Both the position numbers and the translations under genes were made by a program. Positions 8,330 to 17,541 of a stretch of 64,000 bases of DNA are shown piece after piece. Within the stretch, counting starts at the first letter, position 1. Each line of letters starts with the position of its first letter. This DNA comes from Mucilaginibacter sp. UR6-11 (GTDB taxonomy: Bacteria > Bacteroidota > Bacteroidia > Sphingobacteriales > Sphingobacteriaceae): NCBI RefSeq assembly GCF_020880695.1, contig NZ_JAJIWO010000002.1:558432-622431 (forward strand), given 5' to 3'. The notes beneath the pieces are model-generated. The model was not told the DNA's origin, ran no database searches, and saw nothing but the letters and a program-made list of their open reading frames with translations.

Positions 8330-8728
8330 ATGAGCAAGACAACAATCAACATTATTTACTGGATCTCAACCGTACTGATATTGGGGATGATGCTTTTTTC
8401 GGCAGCCTCAAGCTTTATGGACAACCCCGACGGCGCAAAAATGATGGCAGCAATAGGGTACCGGCCTTATGTATTACATCTTTTGGCGGTAGCCAAAGTA
8501 TTGGGTGTAATAGCAATCCTTACACCGGGTTTTCCGCGGCTTAAAGAATGGGCCTATGCGGGTTTTACGTTTGATCTGATCGGCGCAACCTATTCGTTTT
8601 ATGCTTCGGGCTTTGCTTTTAAAGACTGGGCCTTTATGCTGGTTTTAATTGCCGTATTGGCGTGCTCGTATATTTTCTATCATAAACGATTAAAGTTAAG
8701 CGGCACAACAGCCACGAGCGCGGCATAA
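8330..8728 (+). CDS. DoxX-like four-helix membrane protein
   Basis: A 132-residue membrane protein with about four hydrophobic helices. The residues around AIGYRPYVLHLLAVAKVLGVIAI and the FDLIGATYSFYASG stretch fit the DoxX-like family. These inner-membrane proteins are linked in different bacteria to thiol and oxidative-stress metabolism or to unknown electron-transfer roles; the activity is not certain. I place the start at ATG 8330, giving MSKTTINIIYW, rather than at the TTG 42 bases upstream. It appears to be a single-gene unit, with a candidate promoter before it and a hairpin terminator after it. Confidence 0.72.
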   Translation: MSKTTINIIYWISTVLILGMMLFSAASSFMDNPDGAKMMAAIGYRPYVLHLLAVAKVLGVIAILTPGFPRLKEWAYAGFTFDLIGATYSFYASGFAFKDWAFMLVLIAVLACSYIFYHKRLKLSGTTATSAA

Positions 8729-8753
8729 TTAACCAGGTCGGCCAAAATGAATA

Positions 8754-8780
8754 TCATAGTCACAATTTTTGTGGCTATGA
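8754..8780 (+). terminator. Hairpin terminator after the DoxX-like gene
   Basis: TCATAGTCACA (8754-8764) pairs with TGTGGCTATGA (8770-8780), with one G-U pair and a 5-base loop, followed by ATATTTTT. It lies 26 bases after the stop codon. Confidence 0.6.
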
Positions 8781-8833
8781 ATATTTTTCAGGTCCGTTGC
8801 TGTACCCACCGGCAACTATTAAACTATTTTTAG

Positions 8834-9048
8834 GTGATCCGTATTAAGTGATCCACTCATCAAAAATCAATCAAAAACGGCTGTTTTGCAGTTACTTGAT
8901 TATCAATAAACTAATTAAGTTTTACACATGGTGATCCGGACGAATAAGGCTGATCCAAAGTGATCCGCTAAAATCATTAAATAGCTTATTATTAAATGGT
9001 TAACGTAAAATGGTGATCCGGGTGATCCACTTTTTTAAGTGGATCACC
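8834..9048 (+). promoter_or_regulatory. GTGATCC heptamer cluster with a perfect hairpin upstream of GH31
   Basis: GTGATCC occurs at 8834, 8848, 8931, 8960, 9013 and 9022, with a CTGATCC at 8950 and an inverted copy (GGATCAC) at 9041. The last direct copy and the inverted copy form a perfect 12-base stem, GGTGATCCACTT (9021-9032) with AAGTGGATCACC (9037-9048), around TTTT. The hairpin ends 90 bases before the GH31 start. The 410-base gap between genes 8728 and 9139 holds this cluster and the DoxX terminator. The cluster could be an operator array for a regulator of the glycosidase or a dispersed repeat; the sequence alone does not decide. Confidence 0.5.
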
Positions 9049-9138
9049 TGCTGGCCTGCGGGTCAGCCGGGTAATCCAAGATATTGATTTTTTTATTACG
9101 GCAATCCGTGTAAATTACGGGCTCAATTATAAAGTAAG

Positions 9139-11277
9139 ATGGTCCGTAATTCAATTAGTATTATAGTGTTAATGCTTTGCGTTGGTTTAACAGTAAAGGC
9201 GCAACAGGTTAAGGAAATGGCTCCGGGTGTTACCCGCGTAACCCAGGGCGAGGTAGATCAGTTTTCGCCCTATAACCTGCTGCAGGAGAAGCCCAAACTT
9301 GCCGCCCTGGGCCAGTTGCCACCGGCAGATCTGGCGGTCGACCCCAAATCCATCCGTATAGAAATTACCCCGCGCGGCGCCATCGTGCATATCCCGTTAG
9401 GGAATAGCGAAGAGCTGTATGGCTTTGGTTTGCAGATGAACTCGTTCAGGCAGCGGGGTTTAAAAAGGCGGCCAATTGTAAATGATAACCCGTTAAACGA
9501 CCTGGGTTTTACCCATGCGCCAACCACCTTTTATTTATCAACCAAAGGGTATGGCATCTTTATCAATACATCGCGCTATACCACTTTTTACTGTGGCACG
9601 CACAAGCAGGTAAAAGGCGATGTTAATGTAAATACCGGCAGCGGTAACGCGGCACAATCTGTTGAGGAACTCTATAAAAACACCAATGATAAGTCGGGCG
9701 AGGTGATTGTAGATATCCCCGGGGCAAAAGGAGGCGATGTGTTTATTTTTAACGGGCCAACCTTAAAAAATGCCCTGCAACGCTATAACCTGTTTTCGGG
9801 CGGCGGGGCCTTACCTGCTATCTGGGGGCTGGGCCTGCAATACCGGATGAAAGGCGAGTCGAAGCAGGATGATGTTTACAATATGGTAAACTATTTCCGC
9901 GATAATCATATGCCGGTTGATGTAATTGGGCTGGAGCCCAGGTGGCAGTCGGCCGCATATTCATGCTCGTATGTATGGAACAAGGAGAATTTTCCGGCAC
10001 CACAGGAGCTGATTGACAAGATGAAGATGCAAGGCATCAAGCTTAATTTATGGGAACATGCTTATGTGGCGCCTGTATCGCCTATTTATGGGGCACTGGC
10101 AGGCAGCGCAGGCGACTATAAAGTCTGGAATGGCCTGGTGCCCGACTTTGCCGGCAAAACAGCCCCTGCGATTTTTGCTGATTACCATAAAAAGACCTTT
10201 GTTGATAATGGCATAGCCGCTTTTAAAATGGATGAATGCGACAACTCAAACTTAACGGAAGGCGGCGCAGTATGGGCCTTTCCGGAGCTGTCACAATTCC
10301 CTTCGGGGATTGACGGCGAGCAAATGCACCAGCAGTTTGGTACGTTGTATTTCCAAACCATGTTTAATATCTACAGGAAAGCAAACAAGCGTTCTTATTT
10401 CAGCATCAGGTCTTTAAATGGTCTTGCCTCATCATATCCTGCGGTATTATATAGCGATACTTATGTACAAAAAGAATATATAAGGATGATCAGCAATGCG
10501 GGTTTTTCGGGTCTGTTATGGTCGCCCGAGGTTAGAGAATCAGCCAATGTAGCGGAGCTTTGCCGGCGCGCGCAAATCAGCATATTAGCGGCGCAGACGG
10601 TATTTGACAGTTGGTATTTAAAAAGCCCGCCTTGGCTGCAATATGATCGGAATAAGAATAATAAGGGCGAAATGTTGCCAAATGCAAAAGAGGTTGAAGC
10701 AAAAATACGCACGCTATTAAACTTCAGGATGAGCTTTATACCCTATCTGTATACTGCGTTTGCTAAATATAACCAGGAAGGGGTGCCACCATTCAGGGCA
10801 TTGGTGGTTGACTATCCCGAGGATAAAAATACCTATAACGTATGGGATGAATACATGATAGGCGACAATGTGCTTGCAGCCCCGCTGACAGACAGCACCT
10901 CAACCCGAAGCGTCTATTTACCCGTTGGTAATTGGTATGATTTTAATACCAACAAGGTCTACGCCGGTGGCCGGGCATATACCTTTACAATGGGGTTAGA
11001 CCAGGTACCGATATTTGTTAAAGAGGGTGCCATATTGCCGCTGGCTAAACCTGTAGAATTTATATCGCCAACAACAATTTTTGATATCACGTGTTACGTA
11101 TATGGAAAAAACACGTCGCCGGCACAGCTTTTTGAAGACGACGGTGTTACTTTTAATTTTGAGCACAGCAGCTTTAACACTGTAAGCTTAGTTTGGCAAA
11201 AGGGAAAAGGTACCGTGACAAGGAGGGGAAATTACAAAAGCAGGCTTTATAATATTAAAGATTGGGCAATCCGTTAA
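9139..11277 (+). CDS. Secreted GH31 family glycoside hydrolase
   Basis: A 712-residue exported enzyme with a signal peptide (residues 1-21, ending VKA, with QQ as the likely mature start). The GH31 core is recognised from ELYGFGLQMNSFRQRG, the barrel region from about residue 230, and FKMDECDN, in which Asp365 is the probable nucleophile. The likely acid/base is Asp440 in LYSDTY, an unusual form of the family's second motif. C-terminal beta domains follow. GH31 retaining enzymes remove alpha-glucosyl, alpha-xylosyl or related sugars. The substrate cannot be told; it may be periplasmic or surface located. It stands alone between a repeat-rich upstream region and the polysaccharide locus. Confidence 0.85.
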   Translation: MVRNSISIIVLMLCVGLTVKAQQVKEMAPGVTRVTQGEVDQFSPYNLLQEKPKLAALGQLPPADLAVDPKSIRIEITPRGAIVHIPLGNSEELYGFGLQMNSFRQRGLKRRPIVNDNPLNDLGFTHAPTTFYLSTKGYGIFINTSRYTTFYCGTHKQVKGDVNVNTGSGNAAQSVEELYKNTNDKSGEVIVDIPGAKGGDVFIFNGPTLKNALQRYNLFSGGGALPAIWGLGLQYRMKGESKQDDVYNMVNYFRDNHMPVDVIGLEPRWQSAAYSCSYVWNKENFPAPQELIDKMKMQGIKLNLWEHAYVAPVSPIYGALAGSAGDYKVWNGLVPDFAGKTAPAIFADYHKKTFVDNGIAAFKMDECDNSNLTEGGAVWAFPELSQFPSGIDGEQMHQQFGTLYFQTMFNIYRKANKRSYFSIRSLNGLASSYPAVLYSDTYVQKEYIRMISNAGFSGLLWSPEVRESANVAELCRRAQISILAAQTVFDSWYLKSPPWLQYDRNKNNKGEMLPNAKEVEAKIRTLLNFRMSFIPYLYTAFAKYNQEGVPPFRALVVDYPEDKNTYNVWDEYMIGDNVLAAPLTDSTSTRSVYLPVGNWYDFNTNKVYAGGRAYTFTMGLDQVPIFVKEGAILPLAKPVEFISPTTIFDITCYVYGKNTSPAQLFEDDGVTFNFEHSSFNTVSLVWQKGKGTVTRRGNYKSRLYNIKDWAIR

Positions 11278-11387
11278 TATTAAATGCAGTTTAATTTATA
11301 ATGCGTTAACTTAATTGCCTTAAAACTTAAAGCTAATACAAAAAAATAAGTTACTTTTATAGCCTTATTCGGTACCCACTAATTAAA

Positions 11388-12176
11388 ATGCAAAAAAAAA
11401 CACTCCTAAATATCATACTTTTATTTCTGTTTGCCGCGCTTTCCTCGTCATGTGTTAGTAAAAAGGGAATCGCTTATTTTCAAAAAGAAAGCAATGGGTT
11501 AGATACTATAAACTTAGTTAAAACATACGTTCCTAAAATACAGCCCGGAGACATATTAACCGTAAATATCAGTTCACTGAGCCCCCTGGCTAGCAGCTTT
11601 TTTAATCCATTTGCGGCTAGTAGCGGAGAAAGCAGTGGCGCTACTTCAACACCCCAGCCGGATGTGACAGGTTTTTTAGTAGATAATTTTGGAACTATTG
11701 AATTGCCACTTATTGGCACCGTCAAATTGGCCGGCCTAACTACTACACAGGCCAGGGATACCATAAAAAATCGGTTAAAGTTTTATCTTAAAGAGCCAAC
11801 TGTAAACATCAGATTTGTTAATTATAAAATATCTGTTATGGGCGAAGTAAGTAAACCTGCGGTATATATAATTCCCAATGAAAGGGTTACTTTACCCGAA
11901 GCGTTAACTATGGCGGGTGATTTGACCGTATTTGCTAAGCGCGATAAAATTTTGATTATTAGAGATATTAACGGGAAGAAAGAGTTTGGAACGGTTGATT
12001 TAAGTAATCGCGAGGTATTTACATCTCCTTATTATTACCTGCATTCGGGCGATTTAATATATGTCGAACCAAGAAAAAGTAAGTTGTCACAAACAAGTGA
12101 TGTATATAGGATTTTACCGGTTGCATTAAGCGCTGCATCGTTATTGCTGACTCTATATTTAGCAACAAAAAAATAA
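11388..12176 (+). CDS. Polysaccharide export outer-membrane lipoprotein (Wza-like)
   Basis: A 262-residue lipoprotein with the lipobox LSSSC (Cys22). The Poly_export domain begins around residue 45 (YVPKIQPGDILTVNISSL), and an SLBB-like segment follows from about residue 145 (ISVMGEVSKPAVYIIPNERVT). A C-terminal hydrophobic helix, ILPVALSAASLLLTLYLA, fits the outer-membrane helix of Wza-type exporters. It should form the outer-membrane channel for the capsule or exopolysaccharide made by the following genes. It opens the polysaccharide locus and is followed after 16 bases by the Wzc-like kinase gene, the usual pair for Wzy-dependent export. Confidence 0.92.
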   Translation: MQKKTLLNIILLFLFAALSSSCVSKKGIAYFQKESNGLDTINLVKTYVPKIQPGDILTVNISSLSPLASSFFNPFAASSGESSGATSTPQPDVTGFLVDNFGTIELPLIGTVKLAGLTTTQARDTIKNRLKFYLKEPTVNIRFVNYKISVMGEVSKPAVYIIPNERVTLPEALTMAGDLTVFAKRDKILIIRDINGKKEFGTVDLSNREVFTSPYYYLHSGDLIYVEPRKSKLSQTSDVYRILPVALSAASLLLTLYLATKK

Positions 12177-12192
12177 TATAATTATTTAATAC

Positions 12193-14553
12193 ATGAATAC
12201 AAACAATGACTTGAATGTTATTGAAGATGACGAACAACAGGTAAATTTAAAAGAGATTTTATTCAGGTATTTATCTCACTGGAAGTGGATCGTTCTGTCA
12301 TTAATCGTTTTTCTTTTTTTAGGCTACATAAAGGTTAAAAGTACAACGCCTTTATATTCGATTGAAACCAATATTTTAATAAAACAAGATAAAGGGCGCT
12401 CAGGCGGGGGGGATGATCTCTTAAAAAGCTTAGATCTTTTTTCATCAAATAAAGTGATTGATAACGAGGTGCAAATCCTTAAATCATATACTTTAATGGA
12501 AAAGGTTGTTAGTGCATTGGATTTAACCACATCTTATTATCAAAATGGGCATACAAGAAAAATTCCTTTATATAAGGATCTTCCTTTTAAAGTCAAAATA
12601 CTAAAGCCCAAAGGTAACGGTACAGGCTATTTAAAAGTGACTTTATTAAATAGTTTAGAAGCAGATGTAAATGGTAAGAAAATACTACTCAATCAACCTG
12701 TACAATCAGATGTAGGATTGATATTGATTACAACAACAGCCAATTCACGTTATTATACTAACGTTGAAATTGATGTGGCTTTTAATAGCACTTTAGGTTT
12801 TTACCAGGGTTTTAGCGGAAATTTAACGATAGTGCCAGCAAGCAAAGAGGGTACGGTATTGCTGATATCTTATCAGGATGCGATTCCCAAAAGAGGCGAA
12901 GATATTTTAAACAGGCTTGTTTATGAATACAATAGAGCAGCAATAGAGGATAAAAATAAAGTAATATCAAGTACCTTAACCTTTATCGAAGATCGGTTAA
13001 CTAAATTGGCGGAAGAATTAGGTTCGGCTGAAGAGAAAGTTGAATCTTACAAATCAAGCAACCATATCACTGATATAGGTGCGCAATCGCAGGCATTTTT
13101 AACAACTATGCAGGAAAATGACGCAAGCTTAAGTAAAGTAAATATTCAACTTGGAGTATTAAAAAATTTGCAGGCTTATATCCATAATGAAAAAGGCGGG
13201 CAATCTAAATTGCCGTCAATGTTAGGGGTAGAAGATGCTACAATTCTTGGATTAGTTGCTCAATTGGCTGATATTCAGCTAAAAAAGCAGAGCCTGTTAC
13301 AAACTATCCCGGAAACAAATCCAATCGTTCACTCTTTAAATGATCAAATTTCTTCGTTAAAGGATAATATCGATCAGTCCATACAGAATCTTCAATCAGG
13401 ATTATTAGTAACTAAGCAGCAATTGGCACTTAAAAATGCCAAATTTGAGTCTGTTATTAAAAGTGTTCCGACTAAAGAACGGGGACTGCTTGATGTAATG
13501 AGGCAGCAGGACATTAAAAACACCTTGTTTACTTTTTTATTGCAGAAACGCGAAGAACAGGAAATGTCCCTTGCATCCAATTTGGCGGATAGCCGCACCA
13601 TTGATCCTGCAAGAAGTTCACTATCACCAATCAAACCGGTCCCACAGCAAATCATGATGATTTTCTTCATTATTGGTTTATTGCTCCCTATTGGTATAAT
13701 TTATATTTTAGGTCTTTTGAATAATAAAATTACAAACAGGTCTGATTTAGAAAAATTAACAAGAGTGCCGGTGCTGGCAGAAATTGGTCACACAGATGAT
13801 TCTAATCCACTTATTGTTGTGGAAAAGCCGCGTTCTATGATAGCAGAACAAATAAGAGCTTTACGTACCAATCTTCAATTTATAAGTGCAGATGTTGATC
13901 ATAAGGTATTGCTGTTTACCTCAAACACCAGCGGTGAAGGTAAATCATTTGTATCCCTTAATTTAGGTGCCAGTCTTGCCATGTCAGGAAAAAAAGTAGT
14001 TATACTGGAACTCGACCTTAGAAAGCCTAAGTTACATGTGGCCCTTCAAATGGATAACATAAAAGGCCTGTCTAATTATTTAATATCAAATTATTCTTAT
14101 AAGGAAGTTATTGAGCAAATTCCGCAGCAACCGAATTATTATATGATAACAAGTGGGCCGATACCTCCAAATCCGGCTGAGTTGCTTACGAACGGGCGGA
14201 TAGAAACTTTGATTAAAGAATTGCAACAGGATTTTGATTATGTAGTTATAGATGCCCCGCCGGTAGGGTTAGTTACAGATGCTCAAATATTGGGCAGATA
14301 TGCCAATGCGACTATATTTATAGTACGCCATAATTATACCTTTAAAAACCAGATTTTATTTATCAATGATCTGTATAAAAATCAAAAATTCCCAAATCTG
14401 AATATTGTATTTAACTCAGTAGACTACTCCGCTGGTTATGGTTATGGCTACGGTTATAGTTATGGTTACGGCTATGGCGGTGGCTATTATCAGGAGGACG
14501 ATGACAAAAGAAAAAAAAATATTTTTGTTAAATGGTTTGGTAAAAAACGGTAA
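12193..14553 (+). CDS. Polysaccharide co-polymerase/tyrosine autokinase (Wzc-like)
   Basis: A 786-residue inner-membrane BY-kinase. The N-terminal Wzz domain is framed by membrane helices at about 31-48 and 487-510, with a long coiled-coil periplasmic part between. The cytoplasmic kinase has Walker A SGEGKS near residue 580, Walker A' VVILELDLRKPK near 600 and Walker B VVIDAPP at about 684-690. The tail from about 747 is tyrosine rich (alternating Gly-Tyr, nine tyrosines) and is the expected autophosphorylation cluster. It controls chain length and couples polymerisation to the Wza channel. No low-molecular-weight tyrosine phosphatase (Wzb) is present in the window. Confidence 0.94.
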   Translation: MNTNNDLNVIEDDEQQVNLKEILFRYLSHWKWIVLSLIVFLFLGYIKVKSTTPLYSIETNILIKQDKGRSGGGDDLLKSLDLFSSNKVIDNEVQILKSYTLMEKVVSALDLTTSYYQNGHTRKIPLYKDLPFKVKILKPKGNGTGYLKVTLLNSLEADVNGKKILLNQPVQSDVGLILITTTANSRYYTNVEIDVAFNSTLGFYQGFSGNLTIVPASKEGTVLLISYQDAIPKRGEDILNRLVYEYNRAAIEDKNKVISSTLTFIEDRLTKLAEELGSAEEKVESYKSSNHITDIGAQSQAFLTTMQENDASLSKVNIQLGVLKNLQAYIHNEKGGQSKLPSMLGVEDATILGLVAQLADIQLKKQSLLQTIPETNPIVHSLNDQISSLKDNIDQSIQNLQSGLLVTKQQLALKNAKFESVIKSVPTKERGLLDVMRQQDIKNTLFTFLLQKREEQEMSLASNLADSRTIDPARSSLSPIKPVPQQIMMIFFIIGLLLPIGIIYILGLLNNKITNRSDLEKLTRVPVLAEIGHTDDSNPLIVVEKPRSMIAEQIRALRTNLQFISADVDHKVLLFTSNTSGEGKSFVSLNLGASLAMSGKKVVILELDLRKPKLHVALQMDNIKGLSNYLISNYSYKEVIEQIPQQPNYYMITSGPIPPNPAELLTNGRIETLIKELQQDFDYVVIDAPPVGLVTDAQILGRYANATIFIVRHNYTFKNQILFINDLYKNQKFPNLNIVFNSVDYSAGYGYGYGYSYGYGYGGGYYQEDDDKRKKNIFVKWFGKKR

Positions 14554-14580
14554 CGAATTATAATAAAGAAATATTAACCC

Positions 14581-15912
14581 ATGTCGCCATCTAATCCTTT
14601 TATCGATGTGTCAAACTTTCTAAAAGAGACAGACAGGATCAAGATCGCTGTGATTGGTTTAGGCTACGTAGGTTTGCCTTTAGCAATAGAGTTCGGTAAA
14701 AAATTCGACGTATTGGGTTTCGATATCGATGAACGACGAATTGTAGATCTGTTACATGGGCTGGATGCCACCCGCGAGGTTGATATCAGTGATTTAAATC
14801 AAATCTCAGAATCAAATAACAGCGGTTTATCCGGATTGAAATTATCATCAGATAAAAATTCACTAAGGGGGTATAACTTATTTATAATTACAGTCCCAAC
14901 CCCGGTTGATCGGTTCAAATCGCCTGATTTGTCATATTTATTGGCGGCATCAAAAACGGTTGGCGAGGTTTTAAAAAAAAACGACATTGTAATTTATGAG
15001 TCAACCGTATATCCCGGTTGTACAGAGGAGGAGTGTGTACCCGTAATTGAAAGCTCATCGGGATTAAAATTTAACGTAGATTTTTTTGTTGGTTATTCTC
15101 CGGAGCGGGTAAGTCCGGGCGACAAGATAAATACGCTAACCACTATAAAAAAGGTGACATCCGGGTCTACACCCGAGGTCGCAGAAATAGTTGATCAATT
15201 ATATAAAACTATCATTAAAGCCGGTACACATAAAGCGCCAAGTATAAAGATTGCCGAAGCTTCAAAGGCTATTGAAAACGCGCAGCGTGATGTAAATATA
15301 TCATTTGTAAATGAGCTGGCTTTGATATTTGACCGGATGAATATTGATACCAACGATGTTTTAGAAGCAGCAGCAACCAAATGGAATTTTTTAAAATTTA
15401 AGCCGGGATTGGTTGGTGGGCATTGCATAGGGGTTGACCCATATTACCTGGCCCACAAAGCAGAATCTTTAGGGTATCATCCGGAAGTAATTTTATCAGG
15501 CAGGCGTATAAATGATAATATGGGTATGTTTGTAGCCAATAAGCTGGTAAAGCTTATGATCAATGGCGGGCATAAAATCAAAGGTGCTAAGGTATTGATA
15601 CTGGGCATAACGTTTAAAGAAAATTGCCCGGATATAAGGAATACCAAAGTAGTTGACATTTATAATGAATTAAGGCAATTTGGTATAACGGTAGACATTT
15701 ATGACCCTTGGGCTAACGCCAAAGATGTTAAGGATGAATATAAGTTAGATTTGTTGACCAGCTTAAATAGTGATTACGATGGGGTTGTTTTGGCTGTTGC
15801 CCATCAGGAGTTTTCTAATTTGGATCTTAATAATATAACGAGTAATAAGAATGCTGTTATTTACGATACAAAAGCATTTTTAAATAGATCTATCGTTAAT
15901 GGCAGGCTGTAG
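14581..15912 (+). CDS. UDP-N-acetylhexosamine 6-dehydrogenase (TviB/WbpO-like)
   Basis: A 443-residue nucleotide-sugar dehydrogenase. The NAD-binding GLGYVGLPLA lies at about residues 26-35 and the catalytic cysteine is Cys282 in GGHCIGVDPYYL. The LDATREVD, KVTSGSTPE and HCIGVDPYYLAHKAESLGYHPE stretches resemble the TviB/WbpO branch, which oxidises UDP-GlcNAc or UDP-GalNAc, more than WecC, which oxidises UDP-ManNAc. The product would be a UDP-HexNAc uronic acid, making the polymer acidic. A WecB epimerase is also encoded in the locus (26077), so UDP-ManNAcA remains an alternative. The gene sits just after wzc, before the sequence becomes more AT-rich. Confidence 0.88.
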   Translation: MSPSNPFIDVSNFLKETDRIKIAVIGLGYVGLPLAIEFGKKFDVLGFDIDERRIVDLLHGLDATREVDISDLNQISESNNSGLSGLKLSSDKNSLRGYNLFIITVPTPVDRFKSPDLSYLLAASKTVGEVLKKNDIVIYESTVYPGCTEEECVPVIESSSGLKFNVDFFVGYSPERVSPGDKINTLTTIKKVTSGSTPEVAEIVDQLYKTIIKAGTHKAPSIKIAEASKAIENAQRDVNISFVNELALIFDRMNIDTNDVLEAAATKWNFLKFKPGLVGGHCIGVDPYYLAHKAESLGYHPEVILSGRRINDNMGMFVANKLVKLMINGGHKIKGAKVLILGITFKENCPDIRNTKVVDIYNELRQFGITVDIYDPWANAKDVKDEYKLDLLTSLNSDYDGVVLAVAHQEFSNLDLNNITSNKNAVIYDTKAFLNRSIVNGRL

Positions 15913-15974
15913 GATTTTGAAACAATCAATTAGTTCATAGCAGATAGCTGTATATTTAATACCAGTATAAAAAC

Positions 15975-17465
15975 ATGAGCCAATTAAAACGCGGGGCATT
16001 TTTGTCTTATCTAAATATATTATTAGTAAATGTCGTTGGCTTATTTTTAACCCCTTTTATTGTAAGATCTCTTGGTAATTCTGAATATGGTTTATATAGT
16101 TTAATAGGCTCATTAATAGCGTATTTGTCGTTAATGGATTTAGGGCTTAATAATACGATAGTGAGATTTGTCTCTAAATTCCAGGCAGAAAAAGATAAGG
16201 AGGGTGAAAGTGTTTTTTTAGGTACAATAATGTCTATCTATTTTTTTATTTCGCTCGTGCTGATACTGATCGGTATGGTATTCTATTTTAGATTAGAACA
16301 TATTTTTAAAAACTCCCTGTTGCCCTCGCAAATAAAAGAAGCAAAATTAATGTTTCTGATATTGTTATTTGATATTGGTATAGCCTTGCCAAGTGGTAGC
16401 TTTTTGGCAATTTGTACTGCCTATGGTAAATTTGTTTTCCCCAAAGTTATTACCATAGGCAGGTATGTTTTAAGAACGATAACCGTATTTACAATTCTTA
16501 GTTTAGGTGGCCGCGGTATAGCGTTGGTTATGACTGATACCATCTTTAATATATTAGTAGTTTCGGTCACTTTTTATTATTGTATAAAAAAACTTGGAGT
16601 GCGCTTTTCTTTCAAGGAAAGAAATAAAGAAATTATCAAAAATATATTTAGTTATTCTGTCTGGATTTTTTTACTGGCCATAATTCAAAATTTTCAATGG
16701 AATACGGGGCAGATTATTTTGGGAATGCACGTTAAAACTTCGGTCATTGCGATTTTTTCTGTGGGGCTAATGTTAGGTGGTTATTTTGGCGCATTTGCTG
16801 GGGTTATTAATACTTTACTACTTCCCAAAGCCGCACAAATGCTTTCAGGTAAAGCTAATGCCGACGAATTGACAGCCACAATGATAAAAGTTGGAAGGGC
16901 AAACTCCTTCATCTCTTTTTTGATTCTGTCTAACTTTATTTTATTCGGCAAAGAATTCATCAAACTTTGGCTTGGAGATGCTTATGCGTTATCGTGGAAT
17001 ATTGCGTGTGTGATCATGATTGCAACATTTGTACCGCTAACCCAAAGTTTTGGAAACTCTATATTGGAGATTAAAAACAAGATAAAGCCACGTGCTATAG
17101 GCATGCTTATATGTATGCTTACAGCAATTATTTGCAGCTATTTTTTAGCCGGAAGCTTTGGGATGTATGGCATTTTATTCCCTATTGCAACGGCAATGAT
17201 AATTAACACTATAATTAACAACGTATTATTTGTTAATTATTTCGATTTTAAAATTTCAAAATTTTATAAGGAAACCTTTTTGTTTCAAGGAATTTTTACC
17301 ATTTTATTTTTGTTGGCGGCAAATTTTATTAAGAGACATATAGCCATCTATTCTTGGGTTCAATTTATAACATGGTGTGCTGTTTTTTCTGGTATCTACG
17401 TTTTGCTGTTCTTTTTTATTGTGTTAAAAAATGATGAGCGCAGATTAATTTTAAAAAAGACATGA
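15975..17465 (+). CDS. wzx: Oligosaccharide flippase (Wzx-like)
   Basis: A 496-residue protein of the MATE-like polysaccharide transporter family with about 12-14 membrane helices. The N-terminus MSQLKRGAFLSYLNILLVNVVGLFLTPFIVRSLG-type region (first 34 residues), with GNSEYGLYSLIGSL after it, is characteristic of Wzx proteins. It should flip undecaprenyl-pyrophosphate-linked repeat units across the inner membrane for polymerisation by the Wzy-like protein encoded at 24778. The gene is low in GC compared with the ebo genes and begins the serotype-specific part of the locus. Confidence 0.9.
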   Translation: MSQLKRGAFLSYLNILLVNVVGLFLTPFIVRSLGNSEYGLYSLIGSLIAYLSLMDLGLNNTIVRFVSKFQAEKDKEGESVFLGTIMSIYFFISLVLILIGMVFYFRLEHIFKNSLLPSQIKEAKLMFLILLFDIGIALPSGSFLAICTAYGKFVFPKVITIGRYVLRTITVFTILSLGGRGIALVMTDTIFNILVVSVTFYYCIKKLGVRFSFKERNKEIIKNIFSYSVWIFLLAIIQNFQWNTGQIILGMHVKTSVIAIFSVGLMLGGYFGAFAGVINTLLLPKAAQMLSGKANADELTATMIKVGRANSFISFLILSNFILFGKEFIKLWLGDAYALSWNIACVIMIATFVPLTQSFGNSILEIKNKIKPRAIGMLICMLTAIICSYFLAGSFGMYGILFPIATAMIINTIINNVLFVNYFDFKISKFYKETFLFQGIFTILFLLAANFIKRHIAIYSWVQFITWCAVFSGIYVLLFFFIVLKNDERRLILKKT

Positions 17466-17541
17466 TTTTTTCAGATAAGGAGAACATTGTGGCAAATGAA
17501 ACTACCGTATAAAAAGAATGACTTTTACCTGCTAAACATAA

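Noticed and set aside
8834..9048. The GTGATCC array as a CRISPR
   Set aside because: Repeat units are only seven bases, spacings are irregular, and no cas genes are near.
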